Positions 1-8,301 of a stretch of DNA of 55,568 bases are shown piece after piece; position 1 is the first letter of the stretch, and each line of letters starts with the position of its first letter. Where the stretch lies: the NCBI GenBank assembly GCA_934667425.1, contig CAKULV010000018.1, positions 1 through 55,568 on the forward strand. The letters run 5' to 3'. The notes beneath the pieces were generated by a model. The model worked only from the letters and a program-made list of their open reading frames with translations, searched no databases and had not been told where the DNA came from. Origin of the DNA: an uncultured Kiritimatiellota bacterium. Its GTDB lineage: Bacteria; Verrucomicrobiota; Kiritimatiellia; RFP12; UBA1067. A program made the translations under genes and the position numbers.

Positions 1-103
1 AACCCTTCGTACCCCCCCCCCCCCCCCAGAGGGTCTGGAACGCCAGTCCAGCTGTCGCAATCGAGTTAAGTACGCCTCTTCTGGGATCAATGCACAGGTT
101 CAT
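1..103 (-). CDS. 5' end of an unidentified gene running off the left edge, with a poly-G tract
   Basis: On the minus strand an ATG at 103 is preceded by AAGGAG with good spacing. The frame stays open to the window edge, about 34 codons, starting MNLCIDPRRG and reaching a run of five glycines. The glycines are encoded by 16 consecutive G (plus-strand C at 12-27). The reading frame and ribosome site suggest a real gene, but too little is visible to name it. It lies downstream of the GH88 gene on the same strand, 73 nt after its stop, so the two could be co-transcribed. The homopolymer could be a phase-variable tract or an assembly-end artefact. Confidence 0.4.
   Translation of the reverse strand, partial: MNLCIDPRRGVLNSIATAGLAFQTLWGGGGGTKG
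12..27. repeat. 16-bp poly-C/poly-G homopolymer
   Basis: Sixteen C in a row on the plus strand, lying inside the start of the minus-strand reading frame that begins at 103. No other homopolymer of this length was noticed in the window. Its position at the extreme edge means an assembly artefact cannot be excluded. Confidence 0.7.
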
Positions 104-176
104 ATGGAATTCTCCTTATAGTATGGTTGTCTTGTGGTTGTCTTGCGTAATGCCGAAGGGGAAGGGCTGTTGGCCG

Positions 177-1403
177 TCAGTCCTTCGAGACGGAATTCCT
201 GAAGCGGATGAGAGCCTCGAGGAAATAGTAGTCGCCGTAGTCGAGCGGCGTGTCGACCTCGGAAGCGCCCGGCTTGTTTCCGACTCCGTGCTTTAGGAGG
301 AAGTGGCCGATCTCGTCGCCTTCCGAGAAATATGCGGGCGATGCGAGCGAGAGCATCTGCCTTACGGCGAATGCGCGATAGGCAGCACCTTTTTCGCCGC
401 CGACGAAATCCGCAAGCTCAAGAAGGCCAGAAGCCATGATGGAGCCGGCCGAGCTGTCGCGCTCCTCGCCCGGAGCGCCGAAGTCCCAGTACGGGATGCC
501 GTCTTCCGGCATGTTGGGATGGTTCATCGCGTAGTCCGTCACCTTCTGCGCGAATGAAAGGTACGCGGGATCCCTCGTCTCGCGGTACATCATCGTGTAG
601 CCGTATATGGCCCAGCTCTGGCCTCTGCTCCATGCGGTGCGGCAAGAAAGGCCCTGTCCACGCCGGATCTCCTGCACCGAGCCGACAAATCCCGGACGCT
701 GGTCGTAGTTCAGGACGTGGTACGTGCCGCCGTCGTCGCGGAAGTGGTTCGCCATCGTCTTCGTCGCGTGGCTGCGCGCGATCTTGTCGAAGCGCGGATC
801 TCCCGACTTTTTCGATGCAAACTCAAGGAGCTCGAGGTTCATCATGTTGTCCGGTATGACGAGAAAGCTCTTCTTGTCGCCGATGCGTCCCCAGCTGCGG
901 ATGAGGCCAAGCGCCGGCTCATAGCGGCTTGCGAGCGTCTCGGCCGTCTTGCACAGGATGGCATCATACTTGTCGGTTTTCAGCAGCCTGCGCGCATTGC
1001 CGAACGAGCAGTAGGTGATGAATCCGACGTCGTGGTTCGTGTCGGCGGTCTGGTTCGGGGCCAGGCGCTCCGTCCAGAATACGGCGCGGTCGCGGAGGGT
1101 CGTGTCGCCGGTCGCCTCGTATAGGTACCAGAGGGACCCCGGATAGTGCCCGGAGGTCCACCAGTAGATGGAGCGCATGTCCAGCTTGCCGGTCGCCCGC
1201 TTGAAGCCGTGGGGGGCCTGGAGCCGCGAGGCCTCCCTGCCTTCCCACAGGTCTTTCTCGCTCACGGCCAACGGCGTCGCCGCCGCATCGAGCGCATGGT
1301 AGTGCGCGGCGGATTTCGCGAAGATGTCGGGGAGCTTAGCCTTGAGTTCCGTTTCCTGCGGCGTCAGAATGGCCGCCACCATCAATGCCAATGTAAGTGT
1401 CAT
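177..1403 (-). CDS. GH88-family unsaturated glucuronyl/rhamnogalacturonyl hydrolase
   Basis: This 408-aa protein has the alpha/alpha-barrel pattern of GH88, enzymes that hydrate and cleave the unsaturated uronic acid left by polysaccharide lyases. The two catalytic aspartates are visible: D125 in NHDVGF and D185 in PDNMMNLELL. The 60-residue spacing matches D88/D149 of the Bacillus enzyme. Aromatic-rich motifs such as WSRGQSWAIYGY also fit. The N-terminus (MTLTLALMVAAIL) could be a short signal peptide, so periplasmic or surface location is possible. The ATG at 1403 has GAAAGGA upstream, and an upstream ATG in the region stops after five codons. It is divergent from the DUF4838 gene at 1578. 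The choice between GH88 and GH105 cannot be settled here; the paired Asp motifs favour GH88. Confidence 0.85.
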   Translation of the reverse strand: MTLTLALMVAAILTPQETELKAKLPDIFAKSAAHYHALDAAATPLAVSEKDLWEGREASRLQAPHGFKRATGKLDMRSIYWWTSGHYPGSLWYLYEATGDTTLRDRAVFWTERLAPNQTADTNHDVGFITYCSFGNARRLLKTDKYDAILCKTAETLASRYEPALGLIRSWGRIGDKKSFLVIPDNMMNLELLEFASKKSGDPRFDKIARSHATKTMANHFRDDGGTYHVLNYDQRPGFVGSVQEIRRGQGLSCRTAWSRGQSWAIYGYTMMYRETRDPAYLSFAQKVTDYAMNHPNMPEDGIPYWDFGAPGEERDSSAGSIMASGLLELADFVGGEKGAAYRAFAVRQMLSLASPAYFSEGDEIGHFLLKHGVGNKPGASEVDTPLDYGDYYFLEALIRFRNSVSKD

Positions 1404-1430
1404 TTCAGTCCAATCCTTTCATTGGCTGGC

Positions 1431-1436
1431 ATTATA
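1431..1436 (-). promoter_or_regulatory. -10 box for the GH88 gene
   Basis: The minus strand reads TATAAT here, 27 nt before the ATG at 1403, with a GAAAGGA ribosome site between (about 1414-1420). No convincing -35 is seen at the usual distance. Confidence 0.5.
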
Positions 1437-1500
1437 CACTAAAATGTGTCCGAATGGAACCCTTGCGGGCCGCGGAATCTCTGTGGGGCCGGTGGCGGGT

Positions 1501-1530
1501 TTGACAATAGAAAAAAAAAACAATTATAAT
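1501..1530 (+). promoter_or_regulatory. Sigma-70-type promoter of the DUF4838 gene
   Basis: A perfect TTGACA (1501-1506) and a perfect TATAAT (1525-1530) are separated by 18 bp that include a ten-A run. The predicted start of transcription is near 1537, giving a leader of about 40 nt that ends in GAGGAGG before the ATG at 1578. Confidence 0.8.
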
Positions 1531-1577
1531 TGCGGCTGTTTCTTTTCAAGAACCATTAGGTATTGAGGAGGTCGAGA

Positions 1578-3926
1578 ATGGGATTTGCGCTGATGTCGGA
1601 TTTGGCTCTTGTGTCTGCGAGGCCGCTGTCGGTGTTTGTGCGTATGTGGCTTCTGATTGTGGTTGTGCCGTTGCTTTCCTTTCACGCGTCGGCCGGCGAC
1701 AACTCTGTCCGGCTGGCGAAGGAGGAGCTGGCTGTCCATCTTAAAGCGGCTGTGGGGACGGCGACCCCGAATGGGTGGTCATTCCGTTTTGGGCGTCCAG
1801 AAGGCGCACCGGTGCCGAAGCCGTTCGAGAGCTACTATCGCATTGACGGAAAAACCGTCTGGTTCTGGGGCGACGACAGCGGATCGGGGCGCAAGGAACG
1901 TTGGGGTACGCTTTTTGCCGTTGAGCTGTTCGCGGAAAAGGAGCTGGGGCTTGTATGGATGTGGCCGGGCGATGACGGTACGTTCTGTCCGCGCCGTGAC
2001 GCGCTTGACCTGAAGGGGCCACGGACGGAGCGCTTCTGCCAGCCGTTGGAGAAGAGCGAGTTCCGCAACTATGCGAAGGCGGGGAAGTTCCGCGACTGGG
2101 AGGGGTTCGCGCCACAAAGCCTGCGGACGGTGACGGAGGAGTCTTGCGCGAAGGGATATGCCGACCGCGACATCTGGCTGAAGCGTCATCGTCTTCAGGA
2201 TCGGCTGAAGACGGGTTACGGGCATGCATTCACTAAGTGGCGTACGCGGTTCCTGAAGACGCATCCTGAGTATCTCAACCTTCACGCCGATACGGGTGAG
2301 CGCGGCTGGATCGGGACTTCCCCAGAATCGTTCGTGAAGCTCTGCTTCTCGAACGAGGCCGTCGTCGACCAGATTATCGAGGACTGGAAGTCCTGCGGGA
2401 CGAACCGTTATCTTAACGTCTGCGATAACGACGGCTCGGTCTATTGCGAGTGCGCGCGTTGCCTTGCCAAGGATGTGGACTTGTCGGGCGAGAAGACGAA
2501 CCGCGACCGTCTGGCCGACCGCTATGTCGATTTCTGGAATCGCATCGCGAAAAAGGCCGTGGCCATTCGTCCGGACGTTGTCCTTATCACTTACGCCTAC
2601 AGCAACTATCGCATGGCACCGCGGAAGACGCGCATTGCATACCCTGACAACATGCTCTTTGGCTTCGTACCGTCGATCATGGACGACTATTGCGAGGCGG
2701 AGCTCGTTCGTTGGCGCGAGATGGGCATGCGCCACTTCTTCTTGCGTCCGAATTTTCACTGCTTCTGGGGGACGATCCCGCGAGGTCTGGAGCGGTATCT
2801 CTACGACAACTTCCAGATGTGTCTGATGCTCGGCATGATCGGCGTAGACTACGACTCGAACCTGGGCCGCTATCCCATGCACCTTGAGAGCTACGTGACG
2901 GCGCGAATGATCGCCGATCCGTCGCTGCCGTTTGAGCAGATCTGCGCCGACTTCTATTCGGGATATGGCGTTGCGGCGAATGATGTGAGATGCTACTTCG
3001 AGGCCGTACGGGAAGACGGCGAGAGGGCCCGTGCGATGTTCATTGCCGAACGTGCGTCAGGCACGCACGTCTTGGATGACTCGCAGCTGTCGTGTCTGCA
3101 GGCCTATGGTCGGAGCGAGAGCCGGCTGTCCGAGCAGTTCGCGTTCCTTCGCCGTGCTTGCGCCACGCACAAGGGGCGGCTGTCGGATGCGGAGGATCGT
3201 CGTCTGCAAATGCTGGCTGCGGCGGCCGGACACGCGCTCGCGACTTACAGGTTCCACATGGCGCAGAATGGCGACATACAGACATTCGAGGCGCGGGGAC
3301 GTGAACTGATTCGCTTCCGAGAGAAGCACCTTGACCTGCTGCCGGATGACTACGGCTCGATCTTCGGACGTTGGGAAGGGGAGCTGCGCACATGGAACAA
3401 GACGAACTTTTGGCGGGCCGAGATCGATGGCGGAGAGATCGATCCGCAGGGTCTCCCCTATGGCTGGCGTTGCAGTTTCGAGCGTCCGGGCTACCCGCTC
3501 AACTGGCGTCCACGCGACTGTGTCGTCGGATTCACCAACGAGTGCGCGTCTGCCGGGAAATGGTCATTGAAGCTGTGGACAACCAACACTTCCCAGTTGG
3601 CGATTTGGCAATGCTACACGCCGATCATTCCCGGTGCGAGGTATGTCTGGTCTGCCGATTGGAAGGCAGACCAAGGCGTACGGCACGTGTCGATGCGCGT
3701 GGTCGCCCGCGAAAATAATGCGACCGGCGAGAAGAAATACGATCCGGTCAGCGAAAGATTCTGCAATCTGCCATCGGATGGGTTCAAGACCTGTTCAGTC
3801 GCGTTCACGGCGCCGACAAATCGCGGCGACACTGTTCTTTTCTACACGGCTGTTGGCCCCGGCGGCGCAGGCAAGTATGTCTGGCTCGACAATCTCAAGC
3901 TGGAGCTGATCGATTCCGGCAGATGA
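1578..3926 (+). CDS. DUF4838 domain protein, secreted, probable glycan-active enzyme
   Basis: A 782-aa protein with an N-terminal hydrophobic segment (WLLIVVVPLLSFHASA) followed by a predicted signal-peptidase site. The core resembles DUF4838: a GH20-like N-terminal motif (YYRIDGKTVWFWG) and a cysteine cluster CDNDGSVYCECARC at about residues 281-296, inside a TIM-barrel-like region. The last ~170 residues look like a carbohydrate-binding beta-sandwich (W and N rich, ending YVWLDNLKLELID). DUF4838 proteins occur in polysaccharide-utilisation loci of Bacteroidetes and PVC bacteria, but their reaction is not established. The frame opens at a TTG at 1563, but the ATG at 1578 is preceded by GAGGAGG at 6-nt spacing and is preferred. 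A shorter start at 1644 would leave the best-shaped signal peptide. A second DUF4838 gene lies at 38187. Confidence 0.75.
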   Translation: MGFALMSDLALVSARPLSVFVRMWLLIVVVPLLSFHASAGDNSVRLAKEELAVHLKAAVGTATPNGWSFRFGRPEGAPVPKPFESYYRIDGKTVWFWGDDSGSGRKERWGTLFAVELFAEKELGLVWMWPGDDGTFCPRRDALDLKGPRTERFCQPLEKSEFRNYAKAGKFRDWEGFAPQSLRTVTEESCAKGYADRDIWLKRHRLQDRLKTGYGHAFTKWRTRFLKTHPEYLNLHADTGERGWIGTSPESFVKLCFSNEAVVDQIIEDWKSCGTNRYLNVCDNDGSVYCECARCLAKDVDLSGEKTNRDRLADRYVDFWNRIAKKAVAIRPDVVLITYAYSNYRMAPRKTRIAYPDNMLFGFVPSIMDDYCEAELVRWREMGMRHFFLRPNFHCFWGTIPRGLERYLYDNFQMCLMLGMIGVDYDSNLGRYPMHLESYVTARMIADPSLPFEQICADFYSGYGVAANDVRCYFEAVREDGERARAMFIAERASGTHVLDDSQLSCLQAYGRSESRLSEQFAFLRRACATHKGRLSDAEDRRLQMLAAAAGHALATYRFHMAQNGDIQTFEARGRELIRFREKHLDLLPDDYGSIFGRWEGELRTWNKTNFWRAEIDGGEIDPQGLPYGWRCSFERPGYPLNWRPRDCVVGFTNECASAGKWSLKLWTTNTSQLAIWQCYTPIIPGARYVWSADWKADQGVRHVSMRVVARENNATGEKKYDPVSERFCNLPSDGFKTCSVAFTAPTNRGDTVLFYTAVGPGGAGKYVWLDNLKLELIDSGR

Positions 3927-3976
3927 TTTCACGGCATCAATGCAAACGAAGGAACTGATCAGGGAGAACGGAAACA

Positions 3977-6034
3977 ATGAAGACCATCACGCAGAACGCC
4001 AAGCAGTGGATCGTGCCAGCGGCGATGACGCTCGTCGCCGTGGCAGCGCATTCGGAAGAATTGTATACGATTAACTCTGGAGATGTCGACGACTTCACCA
4101 ACAAGCTCGCAATCTGCAACCAGGCGATGTCTGGGACAATTGTCCTCAAGCCGGGCCTCTATGATGTCAGCAAATGCTCGGCCGTCTATTGGGACACCGG
4201 GAATGTCGAGCGGCGTCCCGAAACGCATCTCGCGCATGACTACATCACCGTTCGTGGCGAGACTGACAATCCGCGCGATGTCGTGATCTTCGGGGACGGG
4301 ACGAAGCCCGTTTGGTATGCCTATCAGGGGTGGATCCGCAACCTGACGGTCTCAAACGGATGCCTGCGTTCGTCTTCGTCCCTTTCGGGCGGCGGTGGCA
4401 TCACGACGTATAATCAGCTTGCGAAGATGTCAAACGTTGTCGTGACGTGCTGCACGTCTGAAAGGGTCGGTGGAGGGGTGTATCTCGGAACCTACTATGA
4501 CAGCCAGATCGTTTCCAACGCGACGGTCAACGGGGATCCTGGCGGTGGCGCCTGCGGAGCCAGAAACAATAGCCTGTGCCTATATCGATGCCTGCTGTCC
4601 GACAATTATTCGTCCGGGAGCGGCGGCGCTGCCGGACGCTGCACGCTCTTCGACTGCGTCGTCAGCAACAACACGGCACAGAAAAGCGGCGGTGCGGTCT
4701 ATTGGGGCGGCAATGGCTATGCGAAGGGTGAGCTGCGTTGCACAAACACGGTCTTTGTCTCAAACGTGGCGCGGTCTGCCGGCGGCGCGATGTACGATGA
4801 TTCCGAGGCACGGTGCGTGGACTGCACGTTCGTCGGCAACATTGCGGAAGGGGGTCCGGGCGGATGCCTGTACTCGTCGGGGCAGACCGTGTTGGAGAAC
4901 TGCATCGTCAGCAATAACGTCAGCAGGGATAATGGTGGCGGCATCTGCGGAGCTGGCGATAGGAATTGCCTCCTGTACGATTCGGACATCGCGTTCAACC
5001 GGTGTGGGACCGAATCGTCAAGCGGCAATCTCTATGGTGGAGGCATTTGTTGCGGCAAGGCGTTTAGGTGCCGGATCTTTGGCAATGCGGCGTGGTATCC
5101 AAGCGTGTCAGGAAATGGGAATGGCGCGTATGGTGGCGGCGTGTTCAAGTCTGATCTGACGGACTGCATCGTCTATGACAATGTCGCGTATACGAGTGGC
5201 GGGGCGAGCCGTAACGGGACCGGATGTAACACGGTGTTCTCCAACAATGTGTCGCTCACGGGCAGCGCGACGATTTACTTGCCATCGGGGAGCTATTCTA
5301 ACTGCACGTTTTACGGGCAGACGGTCACTGGCGACAACAAGCAGAACTTTGTCGGCTGCCGTTTTGTCGGGCTCGTTCCATCCACTACGATCGAAACGGA
5401 TGCCAATGCCGTGACGAACGGATGCTTCTCCGTCGGCTCATATCTGTTCCAGGGCGCCGTAGCGCTGACGAATTGCCTTGTCGCCGACAATTGCGTACAG
5501 AAGATATTCCGAAACAACAAGACGCCGTCGCCGGTCTCGATCGTGAACTGCACGATTGTCGGCAATCGGACGCAAGCGACATTCGACGAGTTCAAGATGA
5601 ACGATGCCGCTTACAAGACGCCTGCCGAAGTGGTGAATACGATTCTTGCGCAAAATCTCTCTTGGGACGGAACGAAAACCGTAGACCTGTCCTATTCTAT
5701 GGCGGATGACCGTAATGTTGCGTTCACGAACTGCTTCATCGGCCCGAATCGGTCCAGCATGGCCGTGCCGCTGTCTGAGGTTGGGACAATCACCAATGCC
5801 ACCCCGCGCTTCGTCATGGACGGCACCAGGGATTCCTATGCACTTAAGCGCAGCTCTCCAGCGAGAAAGAGGGGCCTTGTGCAGAGGTGGATGACAGACG
5901 CGACGGACATTCGCGGCGAAGGCTTCTCGCGATTGCACGGCGAACAGGCACTTGCACTTGGTTCGGCAACGGTCGACATTGGCTGTTACGAGTGCTGGCT
6001 TGAGCCAGTTGGACTGACTCTTTCAGTCCGATAG
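3977..6034 (+). CDS. Secreted right-handed beta-helix repeat protein
   Basis: A 685-aa protein with a signal peptide (MKTITQNAKQWIVPAAMTLVAVAAHSEE region) and then many degenerate repeats of the type C-x-V-S-N-N-x-A-x-x-x-GGAxY/GGGI, the glycine/asparagine pattern of polymorphic outer-membrane-type and pectate-lyase-like parallel beta-helices. Paired cysteines in successive rungs suggest a disulphide or thiol ladder. No C-terminal autotransporter barrel or sorting motif was recognised. The start ATG lies 50 nt after the DUF4838 stop with AGGGAG upstream, so the two genes probably share a transcript. It may bind or cleave a surface glycan, but no catalytic residues can be assigned. Confidence 0.65.
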   Translation: MKTITQNAKQWIVPAAMTLVAVAAHSEELYTINSGDVDDFTNKLAICNQAMSGTIVLKPGLYDVSKCSAVYWDTGNVERRPETHLAHDYITVRGETDNPRDVVIFGDGTKPVWYAYQGWIRNLTVSNGCLRSSSSLSGGGGITTYNQLAKMSNVVVTCCTSERVGGGVYLGTYYDSQIVSNATVNGDPGGGACGARNNSLCLYRCLLSDNYSSGSGGAAGRCTLFDCVVSNNTAQKSGGAVYWGGNGYAKGELRCTNTVFVSNVARSAGGAMYDDSEARCVDCTFVGNIAEGGPGGCLYSSGQTVLENCIVSNNVSRDNGGGICGAGDRNCLLYDSDIAFNRCGTESSSGNLYGGGICCGKAFRCRIFGNAAWYPSVSGNGNGAYGGGVFKSDLTDCIVYDNVAYTSGGASRNGTGCNTVFSNNVSLTGSATIYLPSGSYSNCTFYGQTVTGDNKQNFVGCRFVGLVPSTTIETDANAVTNGCFSVGSYLFQGAVALTNCLVADNCVQKIFRNNKTPSPVSIVNCTIVGNRTQATFDEFKMNDAAYKTPAEVVNTILAQNLSWDGTKTVDLSYSMADDRNVAFTNCFIGPNRSSMAVPLSEVGTITNATPRFVMDGTRDSYALKRSSPARKRGLVQRWMTDATDIRGEGFSRLHGEQALALGSATVDIGCYECWLEPVGLTLSVR

Positions 6035-6154
6035 CGCTGTTCGGTTCGACACGGTTGAGCCGGCGGCCGGGCTTGCGCTCGCCGGAGACAGCCTCTTTGT
6101 TCGTCGGTGAGACGGTCGGTTCCTTGATGTGACAGGCAGAGGCGCTCTCCTTGC

Positions 6155-6646
6155 TTGGACGCGGCGGACCTCCTTCCGCTCTGCCGCAGGCGCGGGGGCT
6201 GCGGGAACACTTTCGACGAGGTGTGGAAACTGATGGACGGGAAGACCGTATACGGGCATCAGGTGCACGCCAGCTACTTCCTCGACAGGCCGATGCCGAA
6301 GAGCTGCTGGCCGTGGATATCCAACCACTCGCTCGTCTGGCGGGCGGACGTGAAGCGCAACCTCGCGCTCCTTATCGACGAGCTGAAGCGCACCGGGCTG
6401 TCGAAGCGCATCGTGGGGGTGCACATAGCACCGTCGTGTTCTCCACGCTCTATTCGATCGACGCCACGCGCCGCGCCGCGCTTGAGGCCTTGAAGCGCGA
6501 CGGGCGCACCCTCGTGTTCCTTACGGGCGTGGGGCGTTCCGGGGGCGCGGACGCGACGGGGGTTCTCCTTCGATGAGAGGAATCCTCCCGCAGACCACGC
6601 CGTCGTTGCGGGGGAGACGTGCTGGTTCAGGCTCGAACGGCTGTAG
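6155..6646 (+). pseudogene. Decayed glycoside hydrolase (beta-galactosidase-like) remnant
   Basis: Protein-like sequence continues across three frame changes. Frame A (6155 to about 6430) reads FDEVWKLMDGKTVYG, SYFLDRP, WRADVKRNLALLIDEL and GLSKRIVGVHIA, like the region around the acid/base motif in GH42-like enzymes. Frame B (about 6433-6545) reads VVFSTLYSIDATRRAALEAL and GRTLVFLTGVGRSGG, like the strand-helix pattern of a beta-galactosidase trimerisation domain. Frame A resumes at 6563 with SFDERNPPADHAVV and CWFRLERL before a TAG at 6644-6646. A deletion between blocks one and two is likely because the intervening domain is missing. The segments are too short to assign a family; the intact 713-aa protein at 34205 shows the same kind of architecture. 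Confidence 0.55.
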
Positions 6647-6741
6647 GGCCTGTGCCTTCTCATCGCCGACATTCATTCCCATATGGCCCGCCACATATGG
6701 CCCGCCACCGGCGGTGCGCACATGACTTCCGTACATTTTGG

Positions 6742-6747
6742 TATAAT
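6742..6747 (+). promoter_or_regulatory. -10 box placing transcription start at the ATG (leaderless)
   Basis: TATAAT ends 6 nt before the ATG at 6754, and no ribosome site lies between. A transcript starting at the normal distance would begin at or beside the A of the start codon. Confidence 0.6.
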
Positions 6748-6753
6748 TCAGCC

Positions 6754-8292
6754 ATGAAAAGGAATGGAATCGTCGGCATAGTTTATCTTGCGATAGGGCT
6801 TGCGGCCTCTGCCCCTGGAGGCGCCTGGGCCGATTCCGATCCCGTGCCCGAGACGGACGGGGAGGTGTGGAACCGTGGCGTAGACCTGTATCGCGCCGGC
6901 AACATGACCAACGCCATTGCGGTCTTGAAGCCTCTCATGCTTTCGAAGACGCATGGGGTGAGGGCGTCGGAGCTTGTCGGGGCGATAGAGTTCGCGCGCG
7001 GGCGGGAGCATTTGGGCGAAAGACCGGAAGAGGCCCTTCGAGCCATCGAGAGCGCGGCCACGGATCTTCAGGCGGCGCTTCGCTCCAATCCGAACGATGC
7101 CAGGATGAACCGCAATTTCACAAGGGCTGCGGACCGTTTGCCCGAGTTGCGCGAACAGGCGCACATAGAGAAGGCGTTGAAGGAGTTCGGGCAGCAGGAC
7201 CCGTCAAGCCTGCTTGGCTCGGGTGTGCGCGAGGCCCGTTCGATCATGGTCGAGTTCCCCGTCGCGCTGACCAATGACGCACGCGCCGCAGTGTCAAGGT
7301 GCGAGGCGATGTCACGGCGCGTAGAGCGGTTGAGCGACATGTGGATTGCGCTGAAAAAGGGCGTGGCGCAGTCGGTCACCAACGAACAGCAGGCCATGAC
7401 CATAACGGCGCAGGTTGACGAGGCCCGTGCGGCCACGGATTCCGCCGCAAAGTCGCTTGCCGATCTCGATCCTTCGGCGCAGTCGAGCCTTGCCAAGGCG
7501 GAGGCATCGCTGACGCGATTCTGGAAACTCGCCATCTTGCCGCCGGAGGCGTGCGACGAGGCTATCCTCTCCCAGAGCAATTCGCTGGCAAGGGCCGACA
7601 TGGTGAACGGCAGGGACTGGCAGAGGGAGTCTCTCGACTACATGCACGCGTTCCGCGCCAAGTTCGAGCAATGGGCCCAGATGTACGGGCAAAAGGCGCA
7701 GTCCGACACGAACATGCCGCCGTTCACGGCCGAGGCGCAGGCGGAGATAAAGAGGCTCGTGGACGAATCCATCAAACTGCAGGAGGAGCTTGCGGTTGAC
7801 GATGAACGGCTGTCAAAGGCCAAGCCTGACCGCCGAGGGGGTGGCCGGGCCGCAGATCATGCGGCAAAGGAATTCCGTGTGCTTGAGAAGCTGAACAGGA
7901 TACGGGAACTGCTGCCGAAGGACAAGAATGGCGGCGGACAGAACCAGCAGCAGGGCGGGGCCCAGAACCAAAGCCAGGGCAATGATCGGCAGAATCAGGA
8001 CAAGGATGACGGCAAAGACAAGGATCAGCAGGACAAGGGCCAGGATCAGCAGGACAAGGGCGACCAGCAGAAGGACGACGGGCAGAATCAGGATCAGGAC
8101 AAGAAGGACGAGAATGGGCAGGAAGCCCCTCGTGACGGGCAGGATGAACAGCAGACCGAGGCGGATGGCAAGGATGACCGACAGGTGGAGGACGTGCTGC
8201 GCAAGGCGCAGGAGCGCAACGATCAGCATGAGGCGGACAAGAAGGCCCGCATGAGAAACATGCCGCTTCCGTCAAACGACCGGGATTGGTGA
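6754..8292 (+). CDS. BatC-like TPR protein with a charged Q/D/K-rich tail
   Basis: A 512-aa protein with a signal peptide (VYLAIGLAASAPGGAWA), a TPR-like helical region (NRGVDLYRAGNMTNAIAVL), long alpha-helices, and a low-complexity segment at about residues 395-480 made of Q, N, D, K and G. TPR followed by a Q/D/K-rich tail is the layout of BatC/BatE-type proteins of aerotolerance (Bat) loci, which usually sit with MoxR, DUF58 and VWA proteins. Here the moxR gene is 8.6 kb downstream at 15360, so the link is only by family resemblance. The frame opens at 6619, but the ATG at 6754 fits the -10 box and the signal peptide. GHL10 hydrolase follows after 9 nt. Confidence 0.55.
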   Translation: MKRNGIVGIVYLAIGLAASAPGGAWADSDPVPETDGEVWNRGVDLYRAGNMTNAIAVLKPLMLSKTHGVRASELVGAIEFARGREHLGERPEEALRAIESAATDLQAALRSNPNDARMNRNFTRAADRLPELREQAHIEKALKEFGQQDPSSLLGSGVREARSIMVEFPVALTNDARAAVSRCEAMSRRVERLSDMWIALKKGVAQSVTNEQQAMTITAQVDEARAATDSAAKSLADLDPSAQSSLAKAEASLTRFWKLAILPPEACDEAILSQSNSLARADMVNGRDWQRESLDYMHAFRAKFEQWAQMYGQKAQSDTNMPPFTAEAQAEIKRLVDESIKLQEELAVDDERLSKAKPDRRGGGRAADHAAKEFRVLEKLNRIRELLPKDKNGGGQNQQQGGAQNQSQGNDRQNQDKDDGKDKDQQDKGQDQQDKGDQQKDDGQNQDQDKKDENGQEAPRDGQDEQQTEADGKDDRQVEDVLRKAQERNDQHEADKKARMRNMPLPSNDRDW

Positions 8293-8301
8293 AGGTGTAA
8301 G

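Larger units (their letters stand above)
6035..6753 (+). other. 719-nt stretch without an intact gene
   Basis: Between the beta-helix gene and the TPR gene only out-of-frame remnants of one or more hydrolase-like coding sequences are seen (described separately), followed by a short tandem repetition around 6681-6705 (CATATGGCCCGCCA twice) and the -10 box of the next gene. Confidence 0.6.

Noticed and set aside
12..27. Poly-C run as a poly-linker or vector remnant
   Set aside because: The sequence on both sides reads as a natural frame and no vector-like sequence is present, although an artefact remains possible.
1779..2882. Long minus-strand reading frame (367 codons) inside the DUF4838 gene
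   Set aside because: It is antisense to a gene with promoter, ribosome site and domain match, has no ribosome site and no recognisable protein pattern; high GC makes such shadows common.
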